Positions 6,832 through 13,906 of a stretch of DNA of 20,448 nucleotides are shown in pieces. The notes under the pieces are model-generated. The model made no database searches. It worked only from the letters and a program-made list of their open reading frames with translations, and was not told the DNA's origin. Positions within the stretch are counted from its first letter, which is position 1. Every line of letters starts with the position of its first letter. A program made the position numbers and the translations under genes. This stretch comes from Bacteroidales bacterium (lineage in GTDB: Bacteria > Bacteroidota > Bacteroidia > Bacteroidales > UBA4181), in NCBI GenBank assembly GCA_028700615.1, contig JAQVSH010000009.1, positions 1-20,448 of the forward strand. The letters are read 5' to 3'.

Positions 6832-7962
6832 TCAGTCCGTAAGAAAAAGATCGGAGATGATCCGGTCGGAGAGGAGTATTCCCCGTTCACTAATACTCAA
6901 GAAATGAGACTCTTCCATGACCAAACCTTCCCGAAGGTAAGGCGCGATTTCGGTCATGAGAGATTGTAAGCGCATCTCGCCAAACTGATTCCGGATATAA
7001 TTTGTGTCGGCTCCTTTGCGTGTTCGCAGGGAAGTCATCAGATATTCATTGTACAGGTCTTTCGGACTGAGGATTTCTTCTTCATAAAAGAGAAGATCCT
7101 GTTCCAGGCATTCTATATACTTCTGATTATGAGCAATATTCCATCGGCGGGAAAGTCCGTCATAAGAATGAGCCGAAGGCCCTGCGCCCAGATAGGGTTT
7201 TTGTGCCCAATAGGCTGAATTGTGCCTGGACTGGAATCCGGGAAGAGAAAAATTGGAGATTTCGTAAGGTTGAAACCCTTTGCCCCGGGTTTTTTGCATC
7301 AGGGATTGAAAATGAGATTCACTGAGACTTTCTTCCGCCTCGGTAAGTTGTCCGCGTCGTCTGAAAACTCCAAAAGGGGTTTTTTCTTCAATGCTCAGGT
7401 GGTAAGCCGACAAATGCTGAACAGGCAGATCCAGGGTTTTCTCCAGGGTTTTTTCCCAGTCCTCCGGAGAAAGACCGGGAATCCCGTAGATCAAATCAAC
7501 GGAAATATTATTAAAACCCGCACAGGCAGCCCGCTGTACGGATTGCAGCCCTTCTGCGGCCGTGTGACGCCGGTTCATCCATTTCAGGATCCGGTCATCC
7601 AGAGACTGAATGCCAATACTTAATCTGTTAATGCCTAAATTTCTGATCCCTTGCAAATAGGAGGGAGTCAGGTCGTCAGGATTGGCTTCAAAGGTTATTT
7701 CAGCAGCGGGGTCCAAAACATAATGACAGTGAATGACTTCCAGAAGATTTTCCAGTTCTTTCAGGGAAAGCAGGGAAGGGGTTCCACCTCCGAAATAGAG
7801 CGTATCTGCCTTTAAATATGCCGGTTCGCCGGAACGCATGACCAATTCTTTACTGAGCGCCTTTAACATGCGATCCTTGTCATGAAGAGCAGCCCTGAAA
7901 TGAAAATCACAATAAAAACAGGCCTGTTTACACCATGGAATATGCAGATAAAGGCCGGCCAA
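6832..7962 (-). CDS. hemW: HemW-type radical SAM protein (heme chaperone, formerly called HemN-like)
   Basis: HemW binds heme and passes it to target proteins such as respiratory enzymes; it is related to the coproporphyrinogen dehydrogenase HemN but lacks that activity. The 376-residue protein has the radical SAM cluster motif CxxxCxxC (C11, C15, C18). It is followed by DF rather than the extra Cys of HemN. Other signatures are YFGGGTPS, EANPDDLT, GIQSLDD and, near the middle, RHNSAYW with LGAGPSAHS, the HemW C-terminal region. The start is a TTG at 7962, chosen because family members begin MAG(I/L)Y; the ATG overlapping the rpiB stop codon is out of frame. It lies 4 bp after rpiB and is probably co-transcribed with it. 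Confidence 0.93.
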   Translation of the reverse strand: MAGLYLHIPWCKQACFYCDFHFRAALHDKDRMLKALSKELVMRSGEPAYLKADTLYFGGGTPSLLSLKELENLLEVIHCHYVLDPAAEITFEANPDDLTPSYLQGIRNLGINRLSIGIQSLDDRILKWMNRRHTAAEGLQSVQRAACAGFNNISVDLIYGIPGLSPEDWEKTLEKTLDLPVQHLSAYHLSIEEKTPFGVFRRRGQLTEAEESLSESHFQSLMQKTRGKGFQPYEISNFSLPGFQSRHNSAYWAQKPYLGAGPSAHSYDGLSRRWNIAHNQKYIECLEQDLLFYEEEILSPKDLYNEYLMTSLRTRKGADTNYIRNQFGEMRLQSLMTEIAPYLREGLVMEESHFLSISERGILLSDRIISDLFLTD

Positions 7963-7966
7963 AGCA

Positions 7967-8422
7967 TTAGAGTTTTGTGTCCGGAGACAGGGAAATTTTT
8001 TCTACACGACGGGCATGCCTTCCTCCGTCAAAACCGGTGTGAAGGAAAATATCCAGAATTTTTTGAGCTTCTTCAAGTTCCATAAACCGGGCAGGTAATG
8101 AACAAATATTGGCATCATTGTGTGCTCTGGAAAGCCGGGCGATTTCTTCTGTCCAGCAGAGAGCCGAGCGAATGCCGGCATGTTTATTCACCGTCATGTT
8201 AATTCCGTTACCCGTAGCACAAACCGCCACTCCGAACAGGCATTCCCCATTTTCAACGGCATAGGCCAAAGGATGGGCAAAGTCAGGATAATCCACTGAT
8301 TCTGTACTAAAACATCCAAAATCAACCGTTTGATATCCTTTTTTTTCCAAACTGATCTTAAGGCTTTGCTTCATCTGAAAGCCCGCATGATCACTCGCAA
8401 ATCCTATTTTTGTTGTTGTCAT
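7967..8422 (-). CDS. rpiB: Ribose-5-phosphate isomerase B
   Basis: RpiB interconverts ribose 5-phosphate and ribulose 5-phosphate in the non-oxidative pentose phosphate pathway. The 151-residue protein has SDHAG (10-14) and the active-site segment VCATGNGINMTVNK (67-80) with nucleophile/base C68. RAHNDAN (99-105) carries the ring-opening H101, and GGRHARRV lies near the C-terminus. C68 and H101 match Cys66 and His99 of E. coli RpiB. The CATGNGINM form of the loop is the variant I expect in Bacteroidota, and the related LacA/LacB isomerases differ. It is the first gene of an rpiB-hemW pair transcribed away from nadA. No convincing promoter could be picked out in its AT-rich upstream region. 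Confidence 0.95.
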   Translation of the reverse strand: MTTTKIGFASDHAGFQMKQSLKISLEKKGYQTVDFGCFSTESVDYPDFAHPLAYAVENGECLFGVAVCATGNGINMTVNKHAGIRSALCWTEEIARLSRAHNDANICSLPARFMELEEAQKILDIFLHTGFDGGRHARRVEKISLSPDTKL

Positions 8423-8757
8423 GAGTTTTGTATAATAATACTGCGAATTTACATTATTTCCCGTAGCTTAAAATTATCTATTTTTGCCATTGATTACTTT
8501 GTTCAAAAAGAGTTCTAAAACGGTTCATTAATTTTTGATTTTTTCTGATAAATATATTTGGCTTTTATGATCTATCAATAGTATATAAATTTTGAGGAAT
8601 TAATCAAGTAGAAAAACCAAATTGTTTTAATCATTATTCAACAATCCGGTGAACAACGTTTCTGCCTGATTTAATACACTCAAAAGGGTTTTAAACACAA
8701 TTAACAGCCTATTATTATTATCACTTTATTATTAAATTAAATCTGAAAAATATATAT
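8423..8757. other. AT-rich divergent intergenic spacer; candidate replication origin region
   Basis: This 335-bp gap has no credible coding sequence or RNA gene. It is strongly AT-rich, ending in runs of TTATTA and TATATA before nadA. It must hold the promoters of rpiB and nadA. Plus-strand genes to the left (mutL, rhomboid) have more C than G, while plus-strand genes to the right have more G than C. Gene directions also mostly diverge from here, as at a replication origin. I found no canonical DnaA box TTATCCACA. The closest is TTAAACACA (8691-8699), one mismatch from TTATNCACA, so the origin call is only a hypothesis. Confidence 0.35.
8553..8560 (+). promoter_or_regulatory. Possible -7 element for nadA
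   Basis: TATATTTG matches the Bacteroidota -7 consensus TAnnTTTG. The nearest upstream TTTG (8534-8537) is only 15 bp away, short of the usual spacing. If used, the nadA leader would be about 190 nt. In DNA this AT-rich the match could be chance. Confidence 0.3.
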
Positions 8758-9723
8758 ATGATACCTTTTGTTGATAAAGAAAAGATTTCGGAAAAAATCA
8801 GAAAACTCCTGAAGGATAAAAATGCAGTATTGCTTGCACACTATTACCAAAATCCTGAAATTCAAGAGATTGCTGATTTTGTAGGAGATAGTTTGGTCTT
8901 AGCTCAAAAGGCGGTGGAAACGGATGCAAAAATCATTGTGCTGGCAGGGGTTTATTTTATGGCCGAAACAGCTAAGATTTTAAATCCTTCCAGAAAGGTT
9001 TTAATTCCCGATCCGGAAGCCGGATGTTCTTTGGCTGATTCTTGTCCTGTGGATGATTTTATTGCTTTTAAAAAGCGCTATCCCGGTCATACGGTGATTT
9101 CTTATGTAAATACTTCGGCAGAAATTAAGAAAGAAACAGATATTATCTGTACTTCTTCCAATGCATTGTCTATTGTGAATTCTTTGCCGAAAGAAGAAAA
9201 AATAATTTTTGCTCCTGACCGAAATCTGGGAAATTATATCAAAAGACTGACCGGAAGAGAAAATATGGTTATTTGGGACGGTGCCTGTCATGTTCATGAA
9301 GAGTTTTCTTTAGAAAAAATACTTGAATTGAAAAAACTTCATCCTGAAGCTAAAATACTGGCTCATCCGGAATGCAAAAAACCTATATTAATTGCTGCAG
9401 ATTATATCGGTTCAACCAAAGCTTTACTGGATTTTTCGCAAAAAGACGAATCTTCTGTCTATATTGTGGCTACTGAATCGGGAATTTTATACCAGATGAA
9501 AAAAGCTTCTCCTCATAAAACCTTTATTCCTGCTCCTCCGATAGATAGCAGTTGCGGGTGTAATGATTGTAGATTTATGAAAATGATTACATTGGAAAAG
9601 ATTTTAACTTCACTGGAAGAAGAAAAATATGCCATTGAAATCGATGAGAAAATTCGGGCAGCTGCCGAAATTCCAATCCGGAGAATGTTGGATATTTCTT
9701 CCCGGTCCGGGTTAATCCGTTAA
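8758..9723 (+). CDS. nadA: Quinolinate synthase A (4Fe-4S)
   Basis: NadA condenses iminoaspartate with dihydroxyacetone phosphate to quinolinate in de novo NAD synthesis. The 321-residue protein has the typical start with LLAHYYQNPEIQ (25-36). GDS (43-45) and the cluster-binding cysteines C90 (GCSLAD), C177 (GACHVHE) and a C-terminal group CGCNDC (266-271) are present. SYVNTSAEIK (115-124), AHPEC (202-206) and ATESG (238-242) are also family signatures. The partners nadB and nadC are not adjacent. The gene is visibly AT-richer than its neighbours: three 60-base lines inside it have 45, 33 and 33% GC. By contrast, one sampled line of hemW has 53%. It begins at the ATG at 8758 without a Shine-Dalgarno sequence and lies 20 bp upstream of ruvB, likely in one transcript. 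Confidence 0.96.
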   Translation: MIPFVDKEKISEKIRKLLKDKNAVLLAHYYQNPEIQEIADFVGDSLVLAQKAVETDAKIIVLAGVYFMAETAKILNPSRKVLIPDPEAGCSLADSCPVDDFIAFKKRYPGHTVISYVNTSAEIKKETDIICTSSNALSIVNSLPKEEKIIFAPDRNLGNYIKRLTGRENMVIWDGACHVHEEFSLEKILELKKLHPEAKILAHPECKKPILIAADYIGSTKALLDFSQKDESSVYIVATESGILYQMKKASPHKTFIPAPPIDSSCGCNDCRFMKMITLEKILTSLEEEKYAIEIDEKIRAAAEIPIRRMLDISSRSGLIR

Positions 9724-9724
9724 T

Positions 9725-9744
9725 TTCTGAACAATTCTGAACAA
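9725..9744 (+). repeat. Tandem 10-bp duplication at the ruvB start
   Basis: TTCTGAACAA occurs twice back to back (9725-9734 and 9735-9744). The last base is the A of the ruvB ATG. It fills nearly the whole nadA-ruvB gap and may be a small slippage duplication in the translation start region of ruvB. Confidence 0.7.
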
Positions 9745-10769
9745 TGCCTGAAACTTTTGATTATAGAACCGATCATATTTCTCCTTCGGAACAGGATTTT
9801 GAAAAAGTAATCCGTCCCGCGGAGTTTTCTGATTTCAGCGGCCAGGAAAAAGTCATTGATAATTTGAAAATTTTTGTTCAGGCAGCTAAAATGAGAGGAG
9901 AGTCTTTGGATCATGTTTTGTTGCAGGGACCTCCCGGGTTGGGAAAAACCACTTTGGCTAATATTGTGGCTAAGGAGCTGGGTGTGAATCTAAAACTTAC
10001 TTCCGGACCGGTTTTGGATAAACCGGGTGATCTTGCCGGGCTTCTGACCAATCTGGAAGAGAATGATGTGTTGTTTATTGATGAAATTCACAGACTTTCT
10101 CCTGTGGTTGAAGAGTATTTGTATTCTGCCATGGAAGATTTTGTGATTGATCTGATGATTGATAAAGGCCCCGGGGCCAGATCCATACAACTTACTTTAA
10201 ATCCGTTTACGCTGATCGGGGCTACCACCCGTTCAGGCCTGCTAACCAGTCCTTTGCGTGCCCGTTTTGGGATTAATTGTCATCTGGAATATTACCGGGC
10301 TGAAATTTTGAAGAAAATTGTAATACGGTCTGCCGGAATTTTAAAAATTGAGATTGAAGACGATGCTGCTACCGAGATCTCTATGCGAAGCAGGGGCACT
10401 CCCAGAATTGCCAATGCTTTATTGAGAAGAGTCAGAGATTTCGCCCAGGTGAAAGGGGAGGGGTTTATTGATCTTTCTATTGCCAAAATGGCCCTGGATG
10501 CCCTCAATATTGACAAATATGGTCTGGATCAAATGGATCACAGGATTTTGACTTCTATTATCCATAAATTCGGAGGCGGACCTGTAGGAATTACCACGAT
10601 CGCCACCGCGGTAGGTGAGGACGGAGGCACGATTGAAGAAGTCTACGAACCTTTCTTAATCAAAGAGGGTTATCTGAAAAGAACCCCGAGAGGCAGGGAG
10701 GTGACTCCGCTGGCCTATGACCACCTTGGGATTACTCCCAAAGGCAGGGATCAGGGCAGTCTTTTTTAG
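9744..10769 (+). CDS. ruvB: Holliday junction branch migration DNA helicase RuvB
   Basis: RuvB is the hexameric AAA+ motor that, with RuvA, drives branch migration of Holliday junctions during recombination and fork repair. The 341-residue protein has normal family length. Walker A is GPPGLGKT (62-69) and Walker B ends in DEIH (113-116). The TTRSGLLTSPLRARFG segment (161-176) holds sensor and arginine-finger residues. The C-terminal winged-helix domain includes GGGPVGITTIA and IEEVYEPFLI, and TPRGR lies close to the end. The N-terminal acidic extension is typical. ruvA and ruvC are not adjacent. It lies downstream of nadA, and its end is only 19 bp from the end of convergent pheS, with no hairpin in between, so the two transcripts probably overlap. 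Confidence 0.98.
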   Translation: MPETFDYRTDHISPSEQDFEKVIRPAEFSDFSGQEKVIDNLKIFVQAAKMRGESLDHVLLQGPPGLGKTTLANIVAKELGVNLKLTSGPVLDKPGDLAGLLTNLEENDVLFIDEIHRLSPVVEEYLYSAMEDFVIDLMIDKGPGARSIQLTLNPFTLIGATTRSGLLTSPLRARFGINCHLEYYRAEILKKIVIRSAGILKIEIEDDAATEISMRSRGTPRIANALLRRVRDFAQVKGEGFIDLSIAKMALDALNIDKYGLDQMDHRILTSIIHKFGGGPVGITTIATAVGEDGGTIEEVYEPFLIKEGYLKRTPRGREVTPLAYDHLGITPKGRDQGSLF

Positions 10770-10788
10770 CTTTACAGACTCAGAAATA

Positions 10789-11811
10789 CTAAAGATTAGA
10801 GGAAAACTGTTTCAGAAAGCGAACGTCATTTTCAAAGATAAGTCGGATGTCTTTAATGTTGTAACGGAGCATAGCCATCCGTTCAACACCCATTCCAAAG
10901 GCATAACCTGAAAATTCTTTACTATCTATTCCGCAAGCTTCCAGTACGTTAGGATCAACCATTCCGCATCCCATCACTTCGAGCCATCCGGTGTGTTTGC
11001 AAAGGTTGCAGCCTTTACCTCCACAGGTGCAGGTTACATCCATTTCTGCCGAAGGTTCGGTAAAAGGGAAGAACGAGGGACGAAGTCTGATCTGGGTTTC
11101 TTCTCCAAACATTTCTTTGGCGAAAAAAAGCAGGGTTTGTTTCAGGTCGGCAAAAGAAACATTCCGATCAATATACAGGCCTTCTATCTGGTGGAATATA
11201 CAGTGGGATCTTGCTGAAATGGCTTCGTTCCGGAATACTCTTCCGGGACAAATCGTACGGATCGGGGGTTTTTGTTTCTCCATGACCCGTACCTGTATGG
11301 AAGAAGTATGGGTACGCAGCAGAATATCAGGATCTTTAGTGATGAAAAATGTATCCTGCATATCTCTTGCCGGGTGTTCCGGGGGGAAATTGAGGGCGCT
11401 GAATACATGCCAGTCGTCTTCAATTTCAGGTCCTTCCGAAATGGTAAAGCCCAGTCTCAGAAAAATATCTTTTATGTCACGGATCATCAGGGATACAGGA
11501 TGTCTTGATCCCAGAGGTAATATTTCACCGGGAAGGGAAAGGTCGTTTGCAGTATGTTGTTCATCCCCCGAAGAGGTGCTGTTTTTTGCTTCTTCAAAAA
11601 GTTGAGTTGCCTTGACTTTGAGAGCATTCAGTTTCTGACCGGTTTCTTTCTTTTTTTCTACGGCAATGGTCTTAAATTCTTCAAACAAATCGTTGAGTAA
11701 ACCTTTTTTGCTGAGGTATTTCAGCCTGAATTCCTCAATTTCCGCGGAGTTTTTTACTTTCGTTTCTTCCAACTCCTGATAAATCTGTTCAATTTTCTCT
11801 TGTAAAGACAT
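10789..11811 (-). CDS. pheS: Phenylalanine--tRNA ligase alpha subunit
   Basis: PheS is the catalytic subunit of the (alpha-beta)2 class II synthetase that charges tRNA-Phe. The 340-residue protein begins with the helical coiled-coil arm that contacts tRNA (about 1-85). Class II motifs follow: HPARDMQDTFF for motif 1, with RTHTSSIQVR and FHQIEGLYID around motif 2, and GMGVERMAML for motif 3. A CTCGGKGCNLC segment contains closely spaced cysteines. YAFGMG includes the alanine that lines the amino acid pocket in E. coli PheS. pheT is not next to it, so the two subunits are encoded apart here. The gene is the only one on the minus strand right of 8.4 kb. No T-box or leader peptide is seen; the predicted leader is very short. 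Confidence 0.97.
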   Translation of the reverse strand: MSLQEKIEQIYQELEETKVKNSAEIEEFRLKYLSKKGLLNDLFEEFKTIAVEKKKETGQKLNALKVKATQLFEEAKNSTSSGDEQHTANDLSLPGEILPLGSRHPVSLMIRDIKDIFLRLGFTISEGPEIEDDWHVFSALNFPPEHPARDMQDTFFITKDPDILLRTHTSSIQVRVMEKQKPPIRTICPGRVFRNEAISARSHCIFHQIEGLYIDRNVSFADLKQTLLFFAKEMFGEETQIRLRPSFFPFTEPSAEMDVTCTCGGKGCNLCKHTGWLEVMGCGMVDPNVLEACGIDSKEFSGYAFGMGVERMAMLRYNIKDIRLIFENDVRFLKQFSSNL

Positions 11812-11830
11812 AATGACTATTTTAAGATTA

Positions 11831-11838
11831 CAAAATTA
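11831..11838 (-). promoter_or_regulatory. Possible -7 element of pheS
   Basis: On the minus strand this reads TAATTTTG, an exact match to TAnnTTTG, 19 bp from the pheS ATG. No clear TTTG lies at the -33 position. A transcript from here would have a leader of only about 10-15 nt. Confidence 0.35.
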
Positions 11839-11934
11839 CAATAATTTGTGATGTGCCCCGGTAACATGAGTCTTTTTCCATTAATTTTATGAAATTTGTC
11901 CGTTAAATTCTTTCTATAACCTAAATTTTTTGTA

Positions 11935-13410
11935 TTGAATCCTTTTAAACAATTAGCCGGTCAGACGATAATTTATGGTTTCAGCAGTATCGTTCCGAAG
12001 TTTCTGAACTATATACTGGTGCCTTTTCATACCATTCTTATCTTCAAACAGCCCGCAGAATACGGGATCATTACAGAATTATACGCCTATGTCACTTTTC
12101 TGAATATCCTGCTTACCTATGGGATGGAGACGGGTCTTTTTAGGTTTTCCCAGAGTGAAAAAGACCGGGACAAGGTTTTCACCACTTCTTTTTGTTCAGT
12201 ATTGTTTACTTCACTGCTATTTATTGTTTTATCCATCACTTATTCGGATGCGATTGCTTCCTGGCTGGACTACGGAGATCATAAGGAGTACATCCTGATG
12301 TTTATTTTTATTCTTGGACTGGATGCTATTTCGGCGATCCCTTTTGCCGGTCTGAGACAAAAATCCAGACCCGTGAAATTTGCGGTCATCAAAATTGGGA
12401 GCGTGGTCGTCAATATCTTTTTTAATTTCTTTTTTCTCTGGTTTTGTCCCCGCTTTTCTGATCATGTCTGGATCAAATGGTTTTTCGATCCTTCCGCCGG
12501 GGTATATTATGTATTTCTTTCTAACCTGATTGCTTCGGCCGCCACTTTGATTTTCCTGATCCCTGAGATTTTTTCTTATCATTTCCGTTTTAGCAAAGAG
12601 CTGTTGCAAAGGATGTTAATTTATTCGCTGCCCCTGATGTTTGCCGGTTTTGCCGGGAATGTCAATGAAGCGATTGACCGGGTATTGCTCAAGAGATTGC
12701 TTCCAGATTCGGTAGATGCGATGGCTCAGTTGGGTATTTACGGAGCCAATATCAAAATAGCCGTGCTGATGGTCTTGTTTATCCAGATGTTCAGGTATGC
12801 CGCAGAACCGTTTTTTTTCGGACAGTCTGGGAAGGAGAATTCACGGGCTGTAATCGCCGGGGTCATGAAGTATTTTGTTTTGTTTTGTCTGGTCATTTTT
12901 CTGGGGGTTAATTTTTTCATTGATTATATAAAGTTTTTTGTAGGTGAAGAATACTGGGACGGCTTGGGCGTGGTTCCCATCCTGCTGATGGCCAATTTGG
13001 CGCTGGGGGTCTATTATAATCTCTCTATCTGGTTCAAATTGAATAACATGACCTATTATGGAGTGATGATTGCCTTAGTCGGAGCGACGGTCTCCTTTTT
13101 GTTAAATTTTCTTTTAATTCCTGAATATGGCTATCTGGCCTCTGCATGGACTCATTTGGTATCGTATCTTTGCATGATTGTCCTTACCTGGTATCTGGGA
13201 AATAAGTATTATCCGGTTCCGTATGAGGTAAAAAAGATCTTTTTATATACAGGGCTGGCCGTAGGACTTTATTTCCTTTCAAGATGGATGTCCATAGAGG
13301 GCCTTTTGCTTAAAACGTTGGTTCATTGTATATTATTTTTCATTTTTATTCTGATTGTTTTATCTAAAGAGGGTTGGTTTAAAAAGAAATCGGAAATCTT
13401 TAAACTATAG
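11935..13410 (+). CDS. Wzx-like oligosaccharide flippase (MOP superfamily)
   Basis: This 491-residue protein is a polytopic membrane protein of the polysaccharide flippase branch of the MOP superfamily. Such proteins move lipid-linked oligosaccharides across the inner membrane. It starts with LAGQTIIYGFSSIVPKFLN and shows about 14 hydrophobic segments, including a long run at the C-terminus (about 440-482). The motif GIYGANIKIAVLMVLFIQMFRYAAEPFFF (near 267-295) is typical of this group in Bacteroidota. No ATG lies near the N-terminus, so I take the TTG at 11935, which gives the expected MNPFKQLAGQ start. It heads a dense rightward block, with dut following after 4 bp. In Bacteroidales this flippase is regularly found before dut. 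Its substrate is not known. Confidence 0.88.
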   Translation: MNPFKQLAGQTIIYGFSSIVPKFLNYILVPFHTILIFKQPAEYGIITELYAYVTFLNILLTYGMETGLFRFSQSEKDRDKVFTTSFCSVLFTSLLFIVLSITYSDAIASWLDYGDHKEYILMFIFILGLDAISAIPFAGLRQKSRPVKFAVIKIGSVVVNIFFNFFFLWFCPRFSDHVWIKWFFDPSAGVYYVFLSNLIASAATLIFLIPEIFSYHFRFSKELLQRMLIYSLPLMFAGFAGNVNEAIDRVLLKRLLPDSVDAMAQLGIYGANIKIAVLMVLFIQMFRYAAEPFFFGQSGKENSRAVIAGVMKYFVLFCLVIFLGVNFFIDYIKFFVGEEYWDGLGVVPILLMANLALGVYYNLSIWFKLNNMTYYGVMIALVGATVSFLLNFLLIPEYGYLASAWTHLVSYLCMIVLTWYLGNKYYPVPYEVKKIFLYTGLAVGLYFLSRWMSIEGLLLKTLVHCILFFIFILIVLSKEGWFKKKSEIFKL

Positions 13411-13414
13411 TGTT

Positions 13415-13879
13415 ATGCCGGATCAAAATACTCCTTCAGACGCATTACGCGTTCGTATTGTAAATCTCTCGAAGCACGACCTGCCGTCCTATGGGACCTT
13501 GTATTCTTCAGGGATGGATCTCAGGGCTTCTTTGTCTGAGCCTGTTCTTTTGGCTCCGGGAAAACGAATCCTTGTTCCTACAGGTATATTTATTTCTTTA
13601 CCTGAAGGTTATGAGGCCCAGATCAGGCCCAGAAGCGGCCTGGCCATTAAGCACGGGATTACGGTTTTAAATTCTCCCGGCACAATTGATGCGGATTATC
13701 GGGGTGAAATTAAAATCATTCTGGTCAATCTTTCCGAAGAAGATTTTATTATTCAGGATGGGGAGCGGATTTGTCAAATGATTGTGGCGAAGTTTGAAAA
13801 AGTAGTTTGGGAAGAGACTGATTCCCTTGATGATACGGTTCGGGGCGCCGGAGGGTTCGGACATACGGGGAGACAATAA
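13415..13879 (+). CDS. dut: dUTP diphosphatase (trimeric dUTPase)
   Basis: Dut hydrolyses dUTP to dUMP and diphosphate, keeping uracil out of DNA and supplying dTMP synthesis. The 154-residue protein shows the five motifs of the trimeric family: SSGMDLRA (31-38), RPRSGLA (71-77), GTIDADYRGE (89-98), GERICQMI (116-123) and RGAGGFGHTG (143-152). The last has His where many enzymes have Ser. The reading frame is open upstream into the flippase end, but the ATG at 13415 gives the usual length and sits 4 bp after the flippase stop. The secreted TPR protein follows after 27 bp. Confidence 0.97.
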   Translation: MPDQNTPSDALRVRIVNLSKHDLPSYGTLYSSGMDLRASLSEPVLLAPGKRILVPTGIFISLPEGYEAQIRPRSGLAIKHGITVLNSPGTIDADYRGEIKIILVNLSEEDFIIQDGERICQMIVAKFEKVVWEETDSLDDTVRGAGGFGHTGRQ

Positions 13880-13906
13880 TGTTCTTTGCCGGATTTAATG
13901 ATTTGA

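Noticed and set aside
7222..7623. Plus-strand open frame of 133 codons within hemW
   Set aside because: It is antisense to the conserved core of HemW and looks like a shadow frame.
8691..8699. DnaA box TTAAACACA
   Set aside because: It differs from TTATNCACA and stands alone, so it is not good enough to call a DnaA site.
8561..8757. NAD-related riboswitch or structured leader before nadA
   Set aside because: Only weak AT-rich stems are visible (for example ATTGTT at 8621 with AACAAT at 8640), with no known riboswitch core.
10770..10788. Terminator between convergent ruvB and pheS
   Set aside because: The 19-bp gap has no inverted repeat; transcripts probably run into each other.
10991..11605. 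Plus-strand open frame of 204 codons within pheS
   Set aside because: It is a long frame opposite a highly conserved synthetase; composition is odd (many Ser and Arg) and no promoter or motif is evident.
13355..13414. Upstream extension of dut by 20 codons
   Set aside because: The extension overlaps the flippase C-terminus, and the ATG at 13415 gives the normal dUTPase length.
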